Position numbers and translations under genes: made by a program. The notes beneath the pieces are model-generated. The model worked only from the letters and a program-made list of their open reading frames with translations, had not been told where the DNA came from and did not search any database. Shown one piece after another: positions 17,320-27,804 of a stretch of 50,256 nucleotides of DNA. Positions within the stretch are counted from its first letter, which is position 1; the number at the start of each line of letters is the position of its first letter. Source of the DNA: Streptomyces sp. SID4985 (GTDB lineage Bacteria; Actinomycetota; Actinomycetes; Streptomycetales; Streptomycetaceae); the NCBI RefSeq assembly GCF_009863025.1, contig NZ_WWIR01000628.1, forward strand, positions 1 to 50,256, in the 5' to 3' direction.

Positions 17320-18843
17320 TTGAGCACACAGACGTACGAAGCTCTCGGCTTCGACCCCGCGCCCGGCGTCCCCGCCTCGGTGGAGCGCCTGGTCACCTCC
17401 CTCACCGGGGTGGGCAAGCGACTCCATGACGCGCACACGACGCTGACGCGGCTGGGCAGGTCGAACGGCGCCTGGGCGGGCGAGGCGGCCTCGGCCTTCG
17501 CGAAGCAGGTCGGCAGCCTGCCGAAGTACCTGGCCGAGGGACACTCCTCCCTGACCGACGCCGCGCACGCACTGCACGGCTGGGACACGCGGCTGCGCGA
17601 GTTCCAGTCCCTCGCGCGCCGCTACGAGAGCGAGGCCGCCGCGGCCCGCAAGGCGCTGAAGGCCGCGCAGAACAACCCCGATCTGGGGCTGGCCGGCAAG
17701 TCCTTCGACACGCAGGAGCAGCTGCATGACGCGCAGCAGCGACTGGACCACGCGACGAAGCGGGTGCACGACGCCCGGGCCGACCTGGACGACATCGTCA
17801 AGAAGGCCCAGCGCCTGCTCGCCGACCACGACGCGGCGGCCGCGGCAGCCGCGTCGATGCTCCGCAGGGCCGCGGAGATCGCCCCCGACGCGTCCCTCCT
17901 CGACAAGCTCGGCGACCTGCTGTCGAGCATCGGCGACGAGGTCGGGAAGCTCGCCGGTGACCTCTGGAAGTGGGTCCAGAAGCACGCGGACACGATCTAC
18001 GAGATCGGCGACTGGCTCGGCTACGCCAGCGCCGCCTGCGACGTCCTCGCCGTCGTCACCTCCGAGACCGTCGTCGGCGCCATCGCCTTCGAGGCCATCG
18101 GCATGGTGCTCAACGGCGGCGCCCTCGCCTTCCACGGCGTCGGCTGGGCGGCCGGCGCGAAGAAGGCCAACGCGATGGACATCGGCCTGGACCTCGTCGG
18201 CTTCATCCCGTTCGGGGATCTGCTGCGCGGCGGAAAGATCGCGAAGGGCGCCTTCACGGGCGTCAAGATCCCCATGCGGGCACTGGACTTCGGCGCCAAG
18301 GCGGCCGACTCGTGGAAGCGCGCCGGCGACATCATCGAGCACGTCGGAGGCACCGCGAAGCTGGGTACGGATGCCGAGAAGTGGGCGATGCGGAACGTGG
18401 GCGCCCTGGGCAGGAAGGCGGCGGCGATCCACATCACCGCGGACACGCTGAAGGACCGTTTCAACGTGGCCGTCGCCAAGGAGCTCGGTGATCGCGTCCT
18501 GTACGGGGCCGGTACGAAGCTGACGGACAAGGGCTTCCAGAAGCTGATGCCCCATCTGATCGAGAAGACCCCGCTGCGCCACATTCCCGCACTCGCGGAC
18601 TCGGTCCGGCCGATCATCGACGACACCGGCAGGGCCGTCGACAGCTACATCGACCCCCGGTCCTGGACAGCGCGCGGGTACGAGGCGGTGACCGGCTCGA
18701 AGGACCTGTACAAGGAAGGGGTTCGCATCGCGACCGAGGACGTTCAGTACGGATCCGAGAAGATCCACGAGAAGATCGATCAGGCGCGCGAAAAAGCGGA
18801 CCAGGTTCTCGGCCGCATCACGAGCGCCAACCCGTTGGGATGA
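17320..18843 (+). CDS. Putative type VII-secreted WXG protein
   Basis: A 507-residue protein from TTG (no closer in-frame ATG exists for over 150 residues; GGAG lies 10 nt upstream). The N-terminal 100 residues begin STQTYEALGFDPAPGVPASV and carry WAG in NGAWAGEAASAFAKQ near residue 48, as in the N-terminal signal domain of actinobacterial T7SS substrates. A long coiled-coil follows (about 105-195), then a hydrophobic stretch (LGYASAACDVLAVVTSETVV to about 280) and GFIPFGDLLRGGKIAKGA, resembling the pre-toxin linker of polymorphic toxins. The C-terminal part (about 330-507) matches no toxin I recognise. The next gene overlaps its stop (ATGA). Confidence 0.85.
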   Translation: MSTQTYEALGFDPAPGVPASVERLVTSLTGVGKRLHDAHTTLTRLGRSNGAWAGEAASAFAKQVGSLPKYLAEGHSSLTDAAHALHGWDTRLREFQSLARRYESEAAAARKALKAAQNNPDLGLAGKSFDTQEQLHDAQQRLDHATKRVHDARADLDDIVKKAQRLLADHDAAAAAAASMLRRAAEIAPDASLLDKLGDLLSSIGDEVGKLAGDLWKWVQKHADTIYEIGDWLGYASAACDVLAVVTSETVVGAIAFEAIGMVLNGGALAFHGVGWAAGAKKANAMDIGLDLVGFIPFGDLLRGGKIAKGAFTGVKIPMRALDFGAKAADSWKRAGDIIEHVGGTAKLGTDAEKWAMRNVGALGRKAAAIHITADTLKDRFNVAVAKELGDRVLYGAGTKLTDKGFQKLMPHLIEKTPLRHIPALADSVRPIIDDTGRAVDSYIDPRSWTARGYEAVTGSKDLYKEGVRIATEDVQYGSEKIHEKIDQAREKADQVLGRITSANPLG

Positions 18844-19523
18844 CAACCGTGAACAACAACGTGGCACACGCGTTCCAGGTCTCCGTGAACAACCCCGTTC
18901 CCGTGTCCGACCCGGCGGCGGGGCGGCTGCCTCAGGACGCCGAGATGGCTTCGACCATCCGGCCACCGGGTTCCCGGCCCGAGGACACACCGTTCGCCCG
19001 GGTCTTCGCACCGCGTTCCACCCACCGCCGGAGCCGCCAGTCGCCCGTGCCGTTCTGGATCCACAACGGCGCGGACGACACCCCGCTCTGTTCCGTCCGG
19101 CCCGTGGCTCCCGACGTCCACGACGTGCTCACGGCAGAGGGCGTGCCCCTCGCCCGCGTCACCCGCCGCGACGGCCGCCTCCTGCCCTGGCCGCGCCGTG
19201 TCCGCTGGACCGCGCGGCTGCACCCCTCGTCCCAGCAGGTCACGGGCCGCGAGGGGACGTGGTACGCGTGGCTCGCCTACGTGGTGACCGCCCCGGTCTG
19301 GTTCCTCTTCGTCGTCTGCCTGATGGTGTACTCCTACATCGACGGCTCCCCGGACGACGACTCCTTCGGCCGACCCTCCCGCACCCGCTGGCACGTCCCG
19401 GGGCACGGCACGGTCCTGGACTACCGGCGCATCAGCGACACCTACCGCCTCGAACCCCAGCACCTGGACCTCCGACTCGCCTACGCCCTCGCGGTCCTCA
19501 CCACCTGGTACCGCGAACGCTGA
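18840..19523 (+). CDS. Single-pass membrane protein of the WXG cluster
   Basis: A 227-residue protein with an extended proline/arginine-rich N-terminal half and one clear transmembrane segment near residues 143-163 (AYVVTAPVWFLFVVCLMVYS). A charged C-terminal domain follows, ending LAYALAVLTTWYRER. ATG overlaps the stop of the 507-residue gene by four bases, so it is probably coupled to it. Such a placement fits an immunity or membrane-partner role for the upstream protein, but that is inference; the family is not recognised. Confidence 0.8.
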   Translation: MTTVNNNVAHAFQVSVNNPVPVSDPAAGRLPQDAEMASTIRPPGSRPEDTPFARVFAPRSTHRRSRQSPVPFWIHNGADDTPLCSVRPVAPDVHDVLTAEGVPLARVTRRDGRLLPWPRRVRWTARLHPSSQQVTGREGTWYAWLAYVVTAPVWFLFVVCLMVYSYIDGSPDDDSFGRPSRTRWHVPGHGTVLDYRRISDTYRLEPQHLDLRLAYALAVLTTWYRER

Positions 19524-19609
19524 ACACGGAAGGCGCACGGCTCGCAGAAGGTGCCCGAAGGGATCGACCACGTGGGTGACAGGGCCCGCGACATCAGGCA
19601 GGCGCTCGG

Positions 19610-20161
19610 ATGACCATGAACCGGATCGACTTCTCGACGGACACGCTCCTCACCGACCCCCGGCTGGGCCCCCGCCCACCGAAACCGGTCTCGACCGCAC
19701 GCCTCCGGTACGTGCTGCAGTGGCTGTGGTTCCCGGCCCTGTGGGCACTGTGGCTGGTGCCCTACCTGGTCCTCGTGTTCCTGTACTTCACGGTCCTCTT
19801 CCCCCTCGCCTTCGTCTGGGATCTCGACCTGCCCGCGCCGCCCGGCACCGGCCGCCGCCTCCGCACCCGCCGCCGCCTGTGGCTGAACCGGGCCCGGCTG
19901 CGGCGGGAGTGCTCGGCCGACGAGCCCTGGCTGGAAGACCAGTTCCGCGCGCTGCTCGACGGCCGGGCCCCGGTGCTCCAAGGTCGGCAGAGCAGCGGCA
20001 CGACCTGGCGTCACCGCGACGGCCGCGTGGAGGTCGACGACAGCTACTACGGCCGGCTGGGCGTGGCCCGGGCGGTAGGCATCGCCGAGACGTACGGCTG
20101 GCACACCGACGAACGGGGACTCTCCGCAGCTCCCCGCTGGATCGTGTTCCACGCGCGCTGA
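19610..20161 (+). CDS. Membrane protein of the WXG cluster
   Basis: A 183-residue protein with a strong hydrophobic region near 36-68 (LWFPALWALWLVPYLVLVFL and onward) that could span once as a long helix or twice as a hairpin, then an Arg-rich stretch (RRLRTRRRLWLNRARLRREC) and a soluble C-terminal domain ending RWIVFHAR. The C-terminal layout resembles that of the preceding gene, so the two may be distant paralogs. Start ATG at 19610, or two codons later. It ends before a strong bidirectional terminator. No known family recognised. Confidence 0.8.
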   Translation: MTMNRIDFSTDTLLTDPRLGPRPPKPVSTARLRYVLQWLWFPALWALWLVPYLVLVFLYFTVLFPLAFVWDLDLPAPPGTGRRLRTRRRLWLNRARLRRECSADEPWLEDQFRALLDGRAPVLQGRQSSGTTWRHRDGRVEVDDSYYGRLGVARAVGIAETYGWHTDERGLSAAPRWIVFHAR

Positions 20162-20177
20162 GCGCCGGACAGACACC

Positions 20178-20216
20178 GGAAGGGGCCGGTGGGCGTCACG
20201 CCCACCGGCCCCTTCC
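20178..20216. terminator. Bidirectional terminator between convergent genes
   Basis: A perfect 18-bp GC-rich stem (GGAAGGGGCCGGTGGGCG with its complement) and a 3-nt loop lie 16 bp after the plus-strand membrane gene and 16 bp after the minus-strand lipoprotein stop. It is placed to stop transcription from both sides. Confidence 0.9.
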
Positions 20217-20231
20217 GTCCGACCGTCCGGA

Positions 20232-20954
20232 CTAGCCCTTCGCGGCGTCCGTGCCCTTCAGCGAGGAGAGCACCTTCTCCGTGAGCTTCTTCGCGTTCGC
20301 GGCCCCGTTGTCGCTGCCCGCGGTGGACAGCGCGGTCACGACGGCGGTGCCCTTCCGGGCGGCGATGAGGGTGGTCCCGGTCTCCCAGGCGTCGCTGGTG
20401 AGGGTGATGGTGTAGGCCTCGTCGCCGAGACCGGCCGTGGCCGCCCCGGCGACCTTGACCTTGCTGTGGGAATCGGTGTCCATGTAGGAGGGGCAGGCGG
20501 CGACGACCTTCGGCAGGGCCTTCAGCACGTCGGCCGCGGTGGTGCCGCGGTAGACGTCGATCTCCTGGTCGAGCTCCTCGGACGTGTTCTTGCTGACGTA
20601 GGAGTTCTGGGCGAACGACACTCCGCCGATGCCGGTGAGTTCGATCCAGCTGGTGCCGGCGAGAAGGTCGCACTCGGGCTTGGCGACGGGCTTGGCGGAC
20701 GGCGGCGTGTAGGTGTCACCGGTGTCCCGGCTCGCGGAGTCGTCGACCGCGAATCCCTTCGGGAAGTACGACGCCGGAGCCAGCGCCTTCTTCAGCTGCG
20801 CACCGGTCAGCAGGCCGGCGTTGGGGTCCTTGGCCTTGGCCACCTTGGCGCTCGTACCGCCGTCGGAGGCCGAGCCGGAGGAGCACGCCGTCAGAGCGGC
20901 CAGGGGAAGCGCCGCTACGGCGAGCAGCGTGACGGCACGGGACGGGAGGCGCAT
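20232..20954 (-). CDS. Putative lipoprotein
   Basis: A 240-residue protein with a lipoprotein signal: MRLPSRAVTLLAVAALPLAA followed by lipobox LTAC at Cys24, then a Ser/Gly linker. The mature part is a small alpha/beta domain with SYFPKGFAVDDSASRDTGDT and CPSYMDTDSHSKVKVAG, of a type seen in many streptomycete surface lipoproteins with no assigned function. ATG at 20954 has AAGGA five bases upstream; the longer frame upstream lacks a signal peptide. It is probably anchored on the outer face of the membrane. Confidence 0.85.
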   Translation of the reverse strand: MRLPSRAVTLLAVAALPLAALTACSSGSASDGGTSAKVAKAKDPNAGLLTGAQLKKALAPASYFPKGFAVDDSASRDTGDTYTPPSAKPVAKPECDLLAGTSWIELTGIGGVSFAQNSYVSKNTSEELDQEIDVYRGTTAADVLKALPKVVAACPSYMDTDSHSKVKVAGAATAGLGDEAYTITLTSDAWETGTTLIAARKGTAVVTALSTAGSDNGAANAKKLTEKVLSSLKGTDAAKG

Positions 20955-21036
20955 GGGTGTCCTTGCGGAGGAGAGGGCAGCACGAGAAAGCCCGTACGGC
21001 GTGCCGCACGGAGCAAGATCGCTGGATGGCTCGCAG

Positions 21037-21042
21037 AGTGTA
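21037..21042 (-). promoter_or_regulatory. Candidate -10 box for lipoprotein gene
   Basis: TACACT on the minus strand lies about 85 bp before the lipoprotein start in a 216-bp gene-free gap. No clear -35 at standard distance, so this is a weak call. Confidence 0.3.
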
Positions 21043-21170
21043 GGGGCGCCCGCATCACGAAACGGCGGCCGAACATTCATGCGATGGTCAAGCAATGCGC
21101 CATCTTGGCAATCTTTGCCCCGCCTTGAAGCGATCTTGTGTTTCCCGTGGCTCACTGGTGGCACCCGGCG

Positions 21171-21713
21171 TCATCCAGCGCAGCCCAGAGTCCTGACAGT
21201 CGCCGGAAAGTAGGCCCGCATGAACTTCTCGATGTCCTTGCGGTGGGTCTGATCCGTGAGCTTGATCTGGGGGAGCTGGAGGGTGAGAGCGAAGTGGTCG
21301 CCTGACTTTGTATCGCATCGAGCGGCCGCAATGGCACCATCCGTTCCCACCACCGCTTTGAACGGCGCTTCCACTTCTCGCGCACTCGCTACGCGGGACA
21401 CCGATCCAGTTTGTCGCGCCATGTAGTCGAAGTCCACTGGCCCGTCAGCCCACCAGAAATGCAGGCTCATTACCGAGATCTTCCCGGACAACAGGGAACA
21501 TGGGGCCGAAACAGCTTCGGAGCGATCAACTCCGTTGATTTCATGAAAGTCGCGCCCAGGATCAATCAGTGCCCGAGTGAGGCTGGGGCTGACGCGTGTT
21601 CCACAGATGACAGCCGGGAGGGTCCGGTCGGTCGAGTCGACACAGGACGTTGCGAGGAACAGAACCCCCAGGGTGGCAGCGCGCAGAAAATGATCCCACG
21701 ACCGCCAGTTCAT
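21171..21713 (-). CDS. Putative lipoprotein with atypical base composition
   Basis: A 180-residue protein with a signal sequence (FLRAATLGVLFLATSC) and lipobox-like ATSC at Cys24. The mature domain has four other cysteines (C37, C72, C133, C178) that could form disulfides. Codon use is clearly less G/C-biased at third positions than neighbours (for example GTT, GCT, CAT, ATT, GAA), pointing to recent acquisition or relaxed constraint. The ATG overlaps the stop of the 665-residue gene (ATGA). It resembles in form the lipoprotein partner genes found after secreted effectors, but no family is recognised. Confidence 0.8.
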   Translation of the reverse strand: MNWRSWDHFLRAATLGVLFLATSCVDSTDRTLPAVICGTRVSPSLTRALIDPGRDFHEINGVDRSEAVSAPCSLLSGKISVMSLHFWWADGPVDFDYMARQTGSVSRVASAREVEAPFKAVVGTDGAIAAARCDTKSGDHFALTLQLPQIKLTDQTHRKDIEKFMRAYFPATVRTLGCAG

Positions 21714-23707
21714 TTGGGCTGCTTCCCCGAGACTCCAGCCGCCTGAACTGCTCCACTCTCAGATGCCTGCATCACCATTGCCCTCGTATCGAAACTGGCG
21801 CGCCCTTCTGCGGAGCGCGCTTTGTGCCATTCATCAGCCAGCGCCATTAGCTGCCTATTTCTCGCTGCGTACGTCTTTTCGTTGCTCTCCTTTTGTTGAG
21901 AATCCAGCCTCTCCTGCTCATCCTCCAACCACTTCCCCGTAACATAATCAAACCCCTCCTGCACATCCGCACTAGCAACAGGGATATAACCAATCACCCT
22001 GTCGAACAACGGCTTGGTCTCAAAGGTCGCCGTCTTCGGGTCCCCCTGAGCCTGCACCCGGGCCTCCTCCAGGAAGCCCACCGTGCGGCCGGCGCGGAGG
22101 AGGGGTTCGGGGGACGGGGAGTGGGGGGTGTGGATGTCGGAGACCATCGCTTGGTTGAGGCCGCCGTTCAGGACGCCGTAGGCACCCCGGTCCTTGGAGA
22201 CCTGCTTCGTCACCTCGAAGAGCTCGTCCTGCGGCAGAGCCGAGCGGGAGATGTCGATCTCGCTCATCGATGCGTGCACGGTCGAACCGTGGTTCACCAG
22301 GACGTTCGCCAGTGGGCGGCGCAGGGACGGCGGGAAGTCGTCGCCCTGGCCGGAGAGGTGGTGGAGGGCGGAGCGGAGCACCGCTTCGTTCTGGGGGCCG
22401 TGCGGGACGTAGGGGCCGCCCGCCGGAGAGACACCCGTCGCCCCCGCTTCCAGCGCCGCCCCGAAGCCCGCCCGGTCGTCCGCGTCCGGGCCCGGTGTCC
22501 AGGTGCCGCCCCTCCCCTCCCGGAGCGTCACCGACCAGTCCCGTTCCTTCACCAGGTACCGCATGTGGGCGTCCGAGGAGAGGTAGTGGGCCGCGATGGC
22601 GGGGTCGCGGCTCATCAGGCCCAGCGCGCCGTCCACGGGGTCGTTGGCGAACCAGCCCGAGCGAGCCCCCGCGTACTCCCCCCGCGTCTGCCAGATCCCG
22701 GGGCGGCTCCGCTCGGCGGCGATCAGGTCGTCGGTCAGGTTCTCCAGCATGCGTGGGGAGTAGCCGTGGCCCGCGCGCATGAGGGTGACCAGGGACTGGT
22801 AGCCGAGTGCCTTGTCCAGGCGCTCGCCCTGCGCGTCGGTGGCCCGGCGCTGGACCCCCGCCCGTCGCATACCGGCGCGCCAGTGGCGGTACCAGGCCGA
22901 GCCGGTGTCGCGGGTCGCCGTCGCCAGGCTGTCGGCCAGGCCGGATTCGAGGGCGTGGTACGTCGGGGAGAGGCCGGGGACGCCCCGGGGCCCGTGGAGG
23001 AGGTCGTTCAGCTCGTTCGTGAGGCGGACGGTGCCCGCAGGGCCCAGGTCGTCCAGGATCATGCGGGAGAAGGTCTCGTCGCCCGCGTTGTCGCGGAACG
23101 CCCGCCGCAGTTCGGCGAGTTCGGCCGGGGTGAGCCGCCCGCCCCGGCTCAGCCGCTCCAGCGGACCCTCCGCCGCCAGCGCCTCGTACTGCTCGACATC
23201 GCCCCGCGCCGAACCGTTGAAGCCCCGCCCCGAGCCGCCGTCCACCGCGGCGGCCAGCGCCAGCCGCACCCCCTCGTCCGCGTCCGACACCGCCCGTACG
23301 GCATGGTCGACGCGGTCCTGCCAGGACCGTACGGCCGACTCGTCGGAGCCGTCCGCCGTCACCACCCCCTGGTCCGACACCCGCAGCCCCGCCGACAGGG
23401 CTTCCCGACGCGTCCTGGTCAACCGCCCCCGCAGCTCCGTGAACTGCGCGTGCGCGTCCCGCAGCAGGGAGGCGACCGCCTTGGCCTCCGTCCGCGCGGA
23501 CTCGAACTCCCGCAGAGTGGCGCCGAAGCGGCCGTGCGCCGCCTCCGCGCTCATGCCGGACCAGGCGGGCGCGAGCGTGATGCCGTACACCTGCCGCCGG
23601 TACGCCTTCTCCTGCTTGGCGAACTCCCCCGCCATGCCGTCCCAGCGCTCGGCCGCGCCGGTGAGCGCGGCGAGGTCGGCGGTCATGATCTCGTGGTACG
23701 TCGGCAT
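21710..23707 (-). CDS. Large WXG-domain protein, putative T7SS-linked
   Basis: A 665-residue protein starting [20 protein letters not shown]. The first 110 residues are helical with WSG ([16 protein letters not shown]) near residue 50, as in WXG100/LXG-type proteins; no Sec signal is present. The middle (about 190-520) is a helical domain with motifs such as [20 protein letters not shown] and [20 protein letters not shown]. From roughly residue 550 the codon usage turns notably AT-richer, and the tail (residues 585-665) is charged and helical. Proteins of this layout recur in Streptomyces without known function. It lies in an operon with a small WXG-like gene upstream and a lipoprotein downstream. 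Confidence 0.85.
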   Translation of the reverse strand: MPTYHEIMTADLAALTGAAERWDGMAGEFAKQEKAYRRQVYGITLAPAWSGMSAEAAHGRFGATLREFESARTEAKAVASLLRDAHAQFTELRGRLTRTRREALSAGLRVSDQGVVTADGSDESAVRSWQDRVDHAVRAVSDADEGVRLALAAAVDGGSGRGFNGSARGDVEQYEALAAEGPLERLSRGGRLTPAELAELRRAFRDNAGDETFSRMILDDLGPAGTVRLTNELNDLLHGPRGVPGLSPTYHALESGLADSLATATRDTGSAWYRHWRAGMRRAGVQRRATDAQGERLDKALGYQSLVTLMRAGHGYSPRMLENLTDDLIAAERSRPGIWQTRGEYAGARSGWFANDPVDGALGLMSRDPAIAAHYLSSDAHMRYLVKERDWSVTLREGRGGTWTPGPDADDRAGFGAALEAGATGVSPAGGPYVPHGPQNEAVLRSALHHLSGQGDDFPPSLRRPLANVLVNHGSTVHASMSEIDISRSALPQDELFEVTKQVSKDRGAYGVLNGGLNQAMVSDIHTPHSPSPEPLLRAGRTVGFLEEARVQAQGDPKTATFETKPLFDRVIGYIPVASADVQEGFDYVTGKWLEDEQERLDSQQKESNEKTYAARNRQLMALADEWHKARSAEGRASFDTRAMVMQASESGAVQAAGVSGKQPK

Positions 23708-23723
23708 CGCGGCCCGCCCCCGC

Positions 23724-24109
23724 TCAGTACCGGTCCAGCGCCGACACGCGCCGTACGTCCGTACCGACGTCCAGGTCGGCCGCCGTCAGCACCGTGATCG
23801 TGCCGCCCAGCGCGTCCTTCTCCGCGCCCAGCCGGTCCAGCAGGTTCCGCACCTGCGCGCCCCAGGCCGTGTGCGCCGTACGCAGGGCCGTCGAGGTCAG
23901 CCAGCCGTCGCCGTCCCGGGCGCCGAACGCCTTCACGGCGGCGCCGGTCTCGTCGTCCGCCCACGCCCCGGCCGCCCGGGTGTCCGGCTCCAGGCCGTCC
24001 TGGAGCGCCCGCGCCGCCGCACGCTGCCGTGCGGGCGAGGAGGCCAGCAGTCCTCCCCCGCCCGGGGAAGCGACAGCACCACGAGCACCGCCAGGTGCCA
24101 GAGAAACAC
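23724..24109 (-). CDS. Small WXG-like membrane-anchored protein, apparently frameshifted
   Basis: The C-terminal part reads cleanly ([20 protein letters not shown] ... [20 protein letters not shown] ... [10 protein letters not shown]) and is a helical WXG-like partner. Upstream of about 24060 this frame loses G/C bias at third positions, whereas the frame offset by one base gains it and encodes a membrane segment ([18 protein letters not shown] from GTG at 24109). Adding one G to the GGGGG run at 24055-24059 joins the two. So either a sequencing slip or a real one-base deletion splits the gene. Without repair, a GTG at 24158 opens a 144-residue frame with an odd N-terminus. It sits 16 bp before the 665-residue gene. 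Confidence 0.65.
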
Positions 24110-24235
24110 CAGGTCCGTCCACCGTCCACACTCCGATCCACCGTCCACCGTCCGACACCCCCCAACCGACGGACGGCGGTCTTCGTCACGGTGGGTTGTC
24201 GAGACCCGGGTTGACGGCTGCGCGGGGACAGCAAA

Positions 24236-24267
24236 GAGGCCCGTACGACCGGAGTCGTACGGGCCTC
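24236..24267 (-). terminator. tuf terminator
   Basis: A 14-bp perfect stem (GAGGCCCGTACGAC with its complement) and 4-nt loop begin 36 bp after the tuf stop, followed on the minus strand by TTTGCTG. It closes the str operon and insulates the WXG gene cluster downstream. Confidence 0.85.
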
Positions 24268-24302
24268 TCGAAGGTCAGTCAGTGACCTCGAAGCAAGGGA
24301 AC

Positions 24303-25496
<1,194 letters not shown>

Positions 25497-25568
25497 TGGG
25501 TCCTCCTGTGGAGTGGTTCTGGTACGCCTTACTCATCGGCGCCAGGTGATCTTTGCTGGGATGCCGCC

Positions 25569-25602
25569 CGCCGGGGTGTTTCCGAGTGGTCCGACCCCGG
25601 CG
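25569..25602 (-). promoter_or_regulatory. Hairpin in the fusA-tuf intergenic leader
   Basis: CGCCGGGGT pairs with ACCCCGGCG (9 bp) around a 16-nt loop in the 142-bp gap between fusA and tuf. It follows the TTGACA element and could be a partial terminator of the fusA transcript or part of the tuf leader. Confidence 0.45.
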
Positions 25603-25613
25603 GTCGGTGTCAA
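25585..25613 (-). promoter_or_regulatory. Possible tuf promoter
   Basis: A consensus -35, TTGACA (25613-25608), lies in the gap before tuf. The hexamer 17 bp later is ACCACT, a poor -10, so the exact promoter is uncertain. A tuf promoter in this place is documented for related streptomycetes. Confidence 0.4.
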
Positions 25614-25638
25614 GCCTAAAGCGTGTAAACGGGGTGCG

Positions 25639-27765
25639 TTACTCGCCCTTGGCCTTCGCGATGATCTCCTCGGCGACGTTCCGCGGAACCTCGGCGTAGG
25701 AGTCGAACTGCATCGAGTAGCTTGCGCGACCCGAGGTCTTGCTGCGGAGGTCTCCGACGTAGCCGAACATCTCCGAGAGGGGCACGAGGCCCTTCACGAT
25801 GCGAGCGCCCATCCGCTCCTCCATGGCCTGGATCTGGCCACGGCGGGAGTTGATGTCGCCGATGACCTCACCCATGTAGTCCTCGGGCGTGGTGACCTCA
25901 ACGGCCATCATCGGCTCCAGGAGCACGGGCGAAGCCTTGCGCGCGGCCTCCTTGAAGGCCTGCGAACCGGCGATCTTGAAGGCGAGCTCGGAGGAGTCGA
26001 CCTCGTGGTAGCCACCGTCGAGAAGAATGACGCGGACGCCCGTCATCTCGTAGCCGGCCAGGATGCCGAACTGCATGGCCTCCTGCGCACCGGCGTCCAC
26101 CGAAGGGATGTACTCCTTCGGGATGCGGCCACCGGTGACCTTGTTCACGAACTCGTACGAGGTGTCGCCACTCTCGATCGGCTCGATCGCGATCTGCACC
26201 TTGGCGAACTGACCGGTACCACCGGTCTGCTTCTTGTGCGTGTAGTCGAGTCGCTCGACGGCCTTGCGGATCGTCTCGCGGTACGCGACCTGCGGCTTGC
26301 CGACGTTCGCCTCGACCTTGAACTCACGGCGCATACGGTCGACCAGCACCTCGAGGTGCAGCTCGCCCATACCACCGATGATGGTCTGGCCGGTCTCCTC
26401 GTCCGAGTGGACCTGGAAGGAGGGGTCCTCCTCCGCGAGACGCTGGATGGCGACACCCAGCTTCTCCTGGTCACCCTTGGACTTGGGCTCGATGGCGACC
26501 TGAATGACCGGCGCCGGGAAGTCCATGGACTCCAGGATGACCGGGTTCTTGTCGTCGGACAGCGTCTCACCGGTGGTGGTCTGCTTCAGGCCCATGACGG
26601 CGACGATGTCACCGGCGCCCACCGACTCGATCTCCTCACGCTTGTTGGCGTGCATGCGGTAGATCTTGCCGATGCGCTCCTTCTTGCCCTTGACGGAGTT
26701 CAGCACCGAGGTGCCGGACTCCAGGCGGCCCGAGTAGACCCGGACGAAGGTGAGCTTGCCCAGGTGCGGGTCGCTCATGATCTTGAACGCGAGCGCGGAC
26801 AGCGGCTCGTCCTCGGACGGCTTGCGCTTGACGACGACCTCGGGGTCCTTGACGTCGTGGCCCTCGATGGCCTCGACGTCGAGCGGGGTCGGCAGGTAGC
26901 GCACGACCGCGTCGAGCAGGGGCTGGACGCCCTTGTTCTTGAACGCGGTACCGCAGAACACCGGGGTGACGGTGGTGCCGTCGGACTTGCCGGACGCGAT
27001 GGTGATGCGACGGATCGCGGCGTACAGCTGCTCCTCGGTGGGCTCCTGGCCCTCCAGGAACAGCTCCATGATCTCGTCGTCGTTCTCCGCGACGGTCTCG
27101 ACCAGCTTGCCGCGCCACTCCTCGGCGGCCTCGGTGTGCGTGGCCGGGATGTCGACGACGTCGTACATCTCGCCCTTGGCCGCCTCGGCGGACCACACGA
27201 GCGCCTTCATGCGGACGAGGTCCACAACGCCCTGGAAGTCCATCTCGGCACCGATCGGGAGCTGCATGACGATCGGGACAGCGCCGAGGCGGTCCTTGAT
27301 CATGTCCACGCAGCGGTGGAACTCGGCGCCGGTACGGTCCAGCTTGTTGACGAAGCAGATGCGCGGCACGCCGTAACGGTCGGCCTGACGCCACACCGTC
27401 TCGGACTGCGGCTCGACACCGGCGACACCGTCGAACACCGTCACGGCACCGTCGAGCACGCGCAGGGAGCGCTCCACCTCGACGGTGAAGTCGACGTGCC
27501 CCGGGGTGTCGATGATGTTGATGGTGTAGTCGTTGCCCTCGAGGGGCCAGTGGCAGGTGGTGGCAGCGGACGTGATCGTGATGCCACGCTCCTGCTCCTG
27601 CTCCATCCAGTCCATCGTGGCGGCGCCGTCGTGGACCTCACCGATCTTGTACGACACGCCGGTGTAGAACAGGATCCGCTCGGTCGTCGTCGTCTTGCCC
27701 GCGTCGATGTGAGCCATGATGCCGATGTTGCGCACCTTGGCCAGGTCAAGTGAAGTGGTAGCCAT
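25639..27765 (-). CDS. fusA: Elongation factor G
   Basis: EF-G (708 residues) is the GTPase that drives translocation and, with RRF, ribosome recycling. G1 AHIDAGKTT is at residues 18-26; the switch [11 protein letters not shown]3 DTPGHVDF and G4 NKLDRTGA follow. Domains III-V are complete, including [20 protein letters not shown] near the end. ATG start; the upstream sequence is a weak ribosome site. It stands 39 bp after rpsG and 142 bp before tuf. Confidence 0.98.
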   Translation of the reverse strand: MATTSLDLAKVRNIGIMAHIDAGKTTTTERILFYTGVSYKIGEVHDGAATMDWMEQEQERGITITSAATTCHWPLEGNDYTINIIDTPGHVDFTVEVERSLRVLDGAVTVFDGVAGVEPQSETVWRQADRYGVPRICFVNKLDRTGAEFHRCVDMIKDRLGAVPIVMQLPIGAEMDFQGVVDLVRMKALVWSAEAAKGEMYDVVDIPATHTEAAEEWRGKLVETVAENDDEIMELFLEGQEPTEEQLYAAIRRITIASGKSDGTTVTPVFCGTAFKNKGVQPLLDAVVRYLPTPLDVEAIEGHDVKDPEVVVKRKPSEDEPLSALAFKIMSDPHLGKLTFVRVYSGRLESGTSVLNSVKGKKERIGKIYRMHANKREEIESVGAGDIVAVMGLKQTTTGETLSDDKNPVILESMDFPAPVIQVAIEPKSKGDQEKLGVAIQRLAEEDPSFQVHSDEETGQTIIGGMGELHLEVLVDRMRREFKVEANVGKPQVAYRETIRKAVERLDYTHKKQTGGTGQFAKVQIAIEPIESGDTSYEFVNKVTGGRIPKEYIPSVDAGAQEAMQFGILAGYEMTGVRVILLDGGYHEVDSSELAFKIAGSQAFKEAARKASPVLLEPMMAVEVTTPEDYMGEVIGDINSRRGQIQAMEERMGARIVKGLVPLSEMFGYVGDLRSKTSGRASYSMQFDSYAEVPRNVAEEIIAKAKGE

Positions 27766-27804
27766 AAGGCTTCAGTCTTCTCTCGGTCTCGATGTGGGTA
27801 GCGA

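Noticed and set aside
19576..20235. 219-codon plus-strand frame over the membrane gene
   Set aside because: Overlaps the better frame with membrane segment and proper codon bias, and runs through the terminator.
21893..23797. 634-codon plus-strand frame opposite the 665-aa WXG gene
   Set aside because: Rich in Arg/Gly/Pro, typical of shadow frames; no start site or domain.
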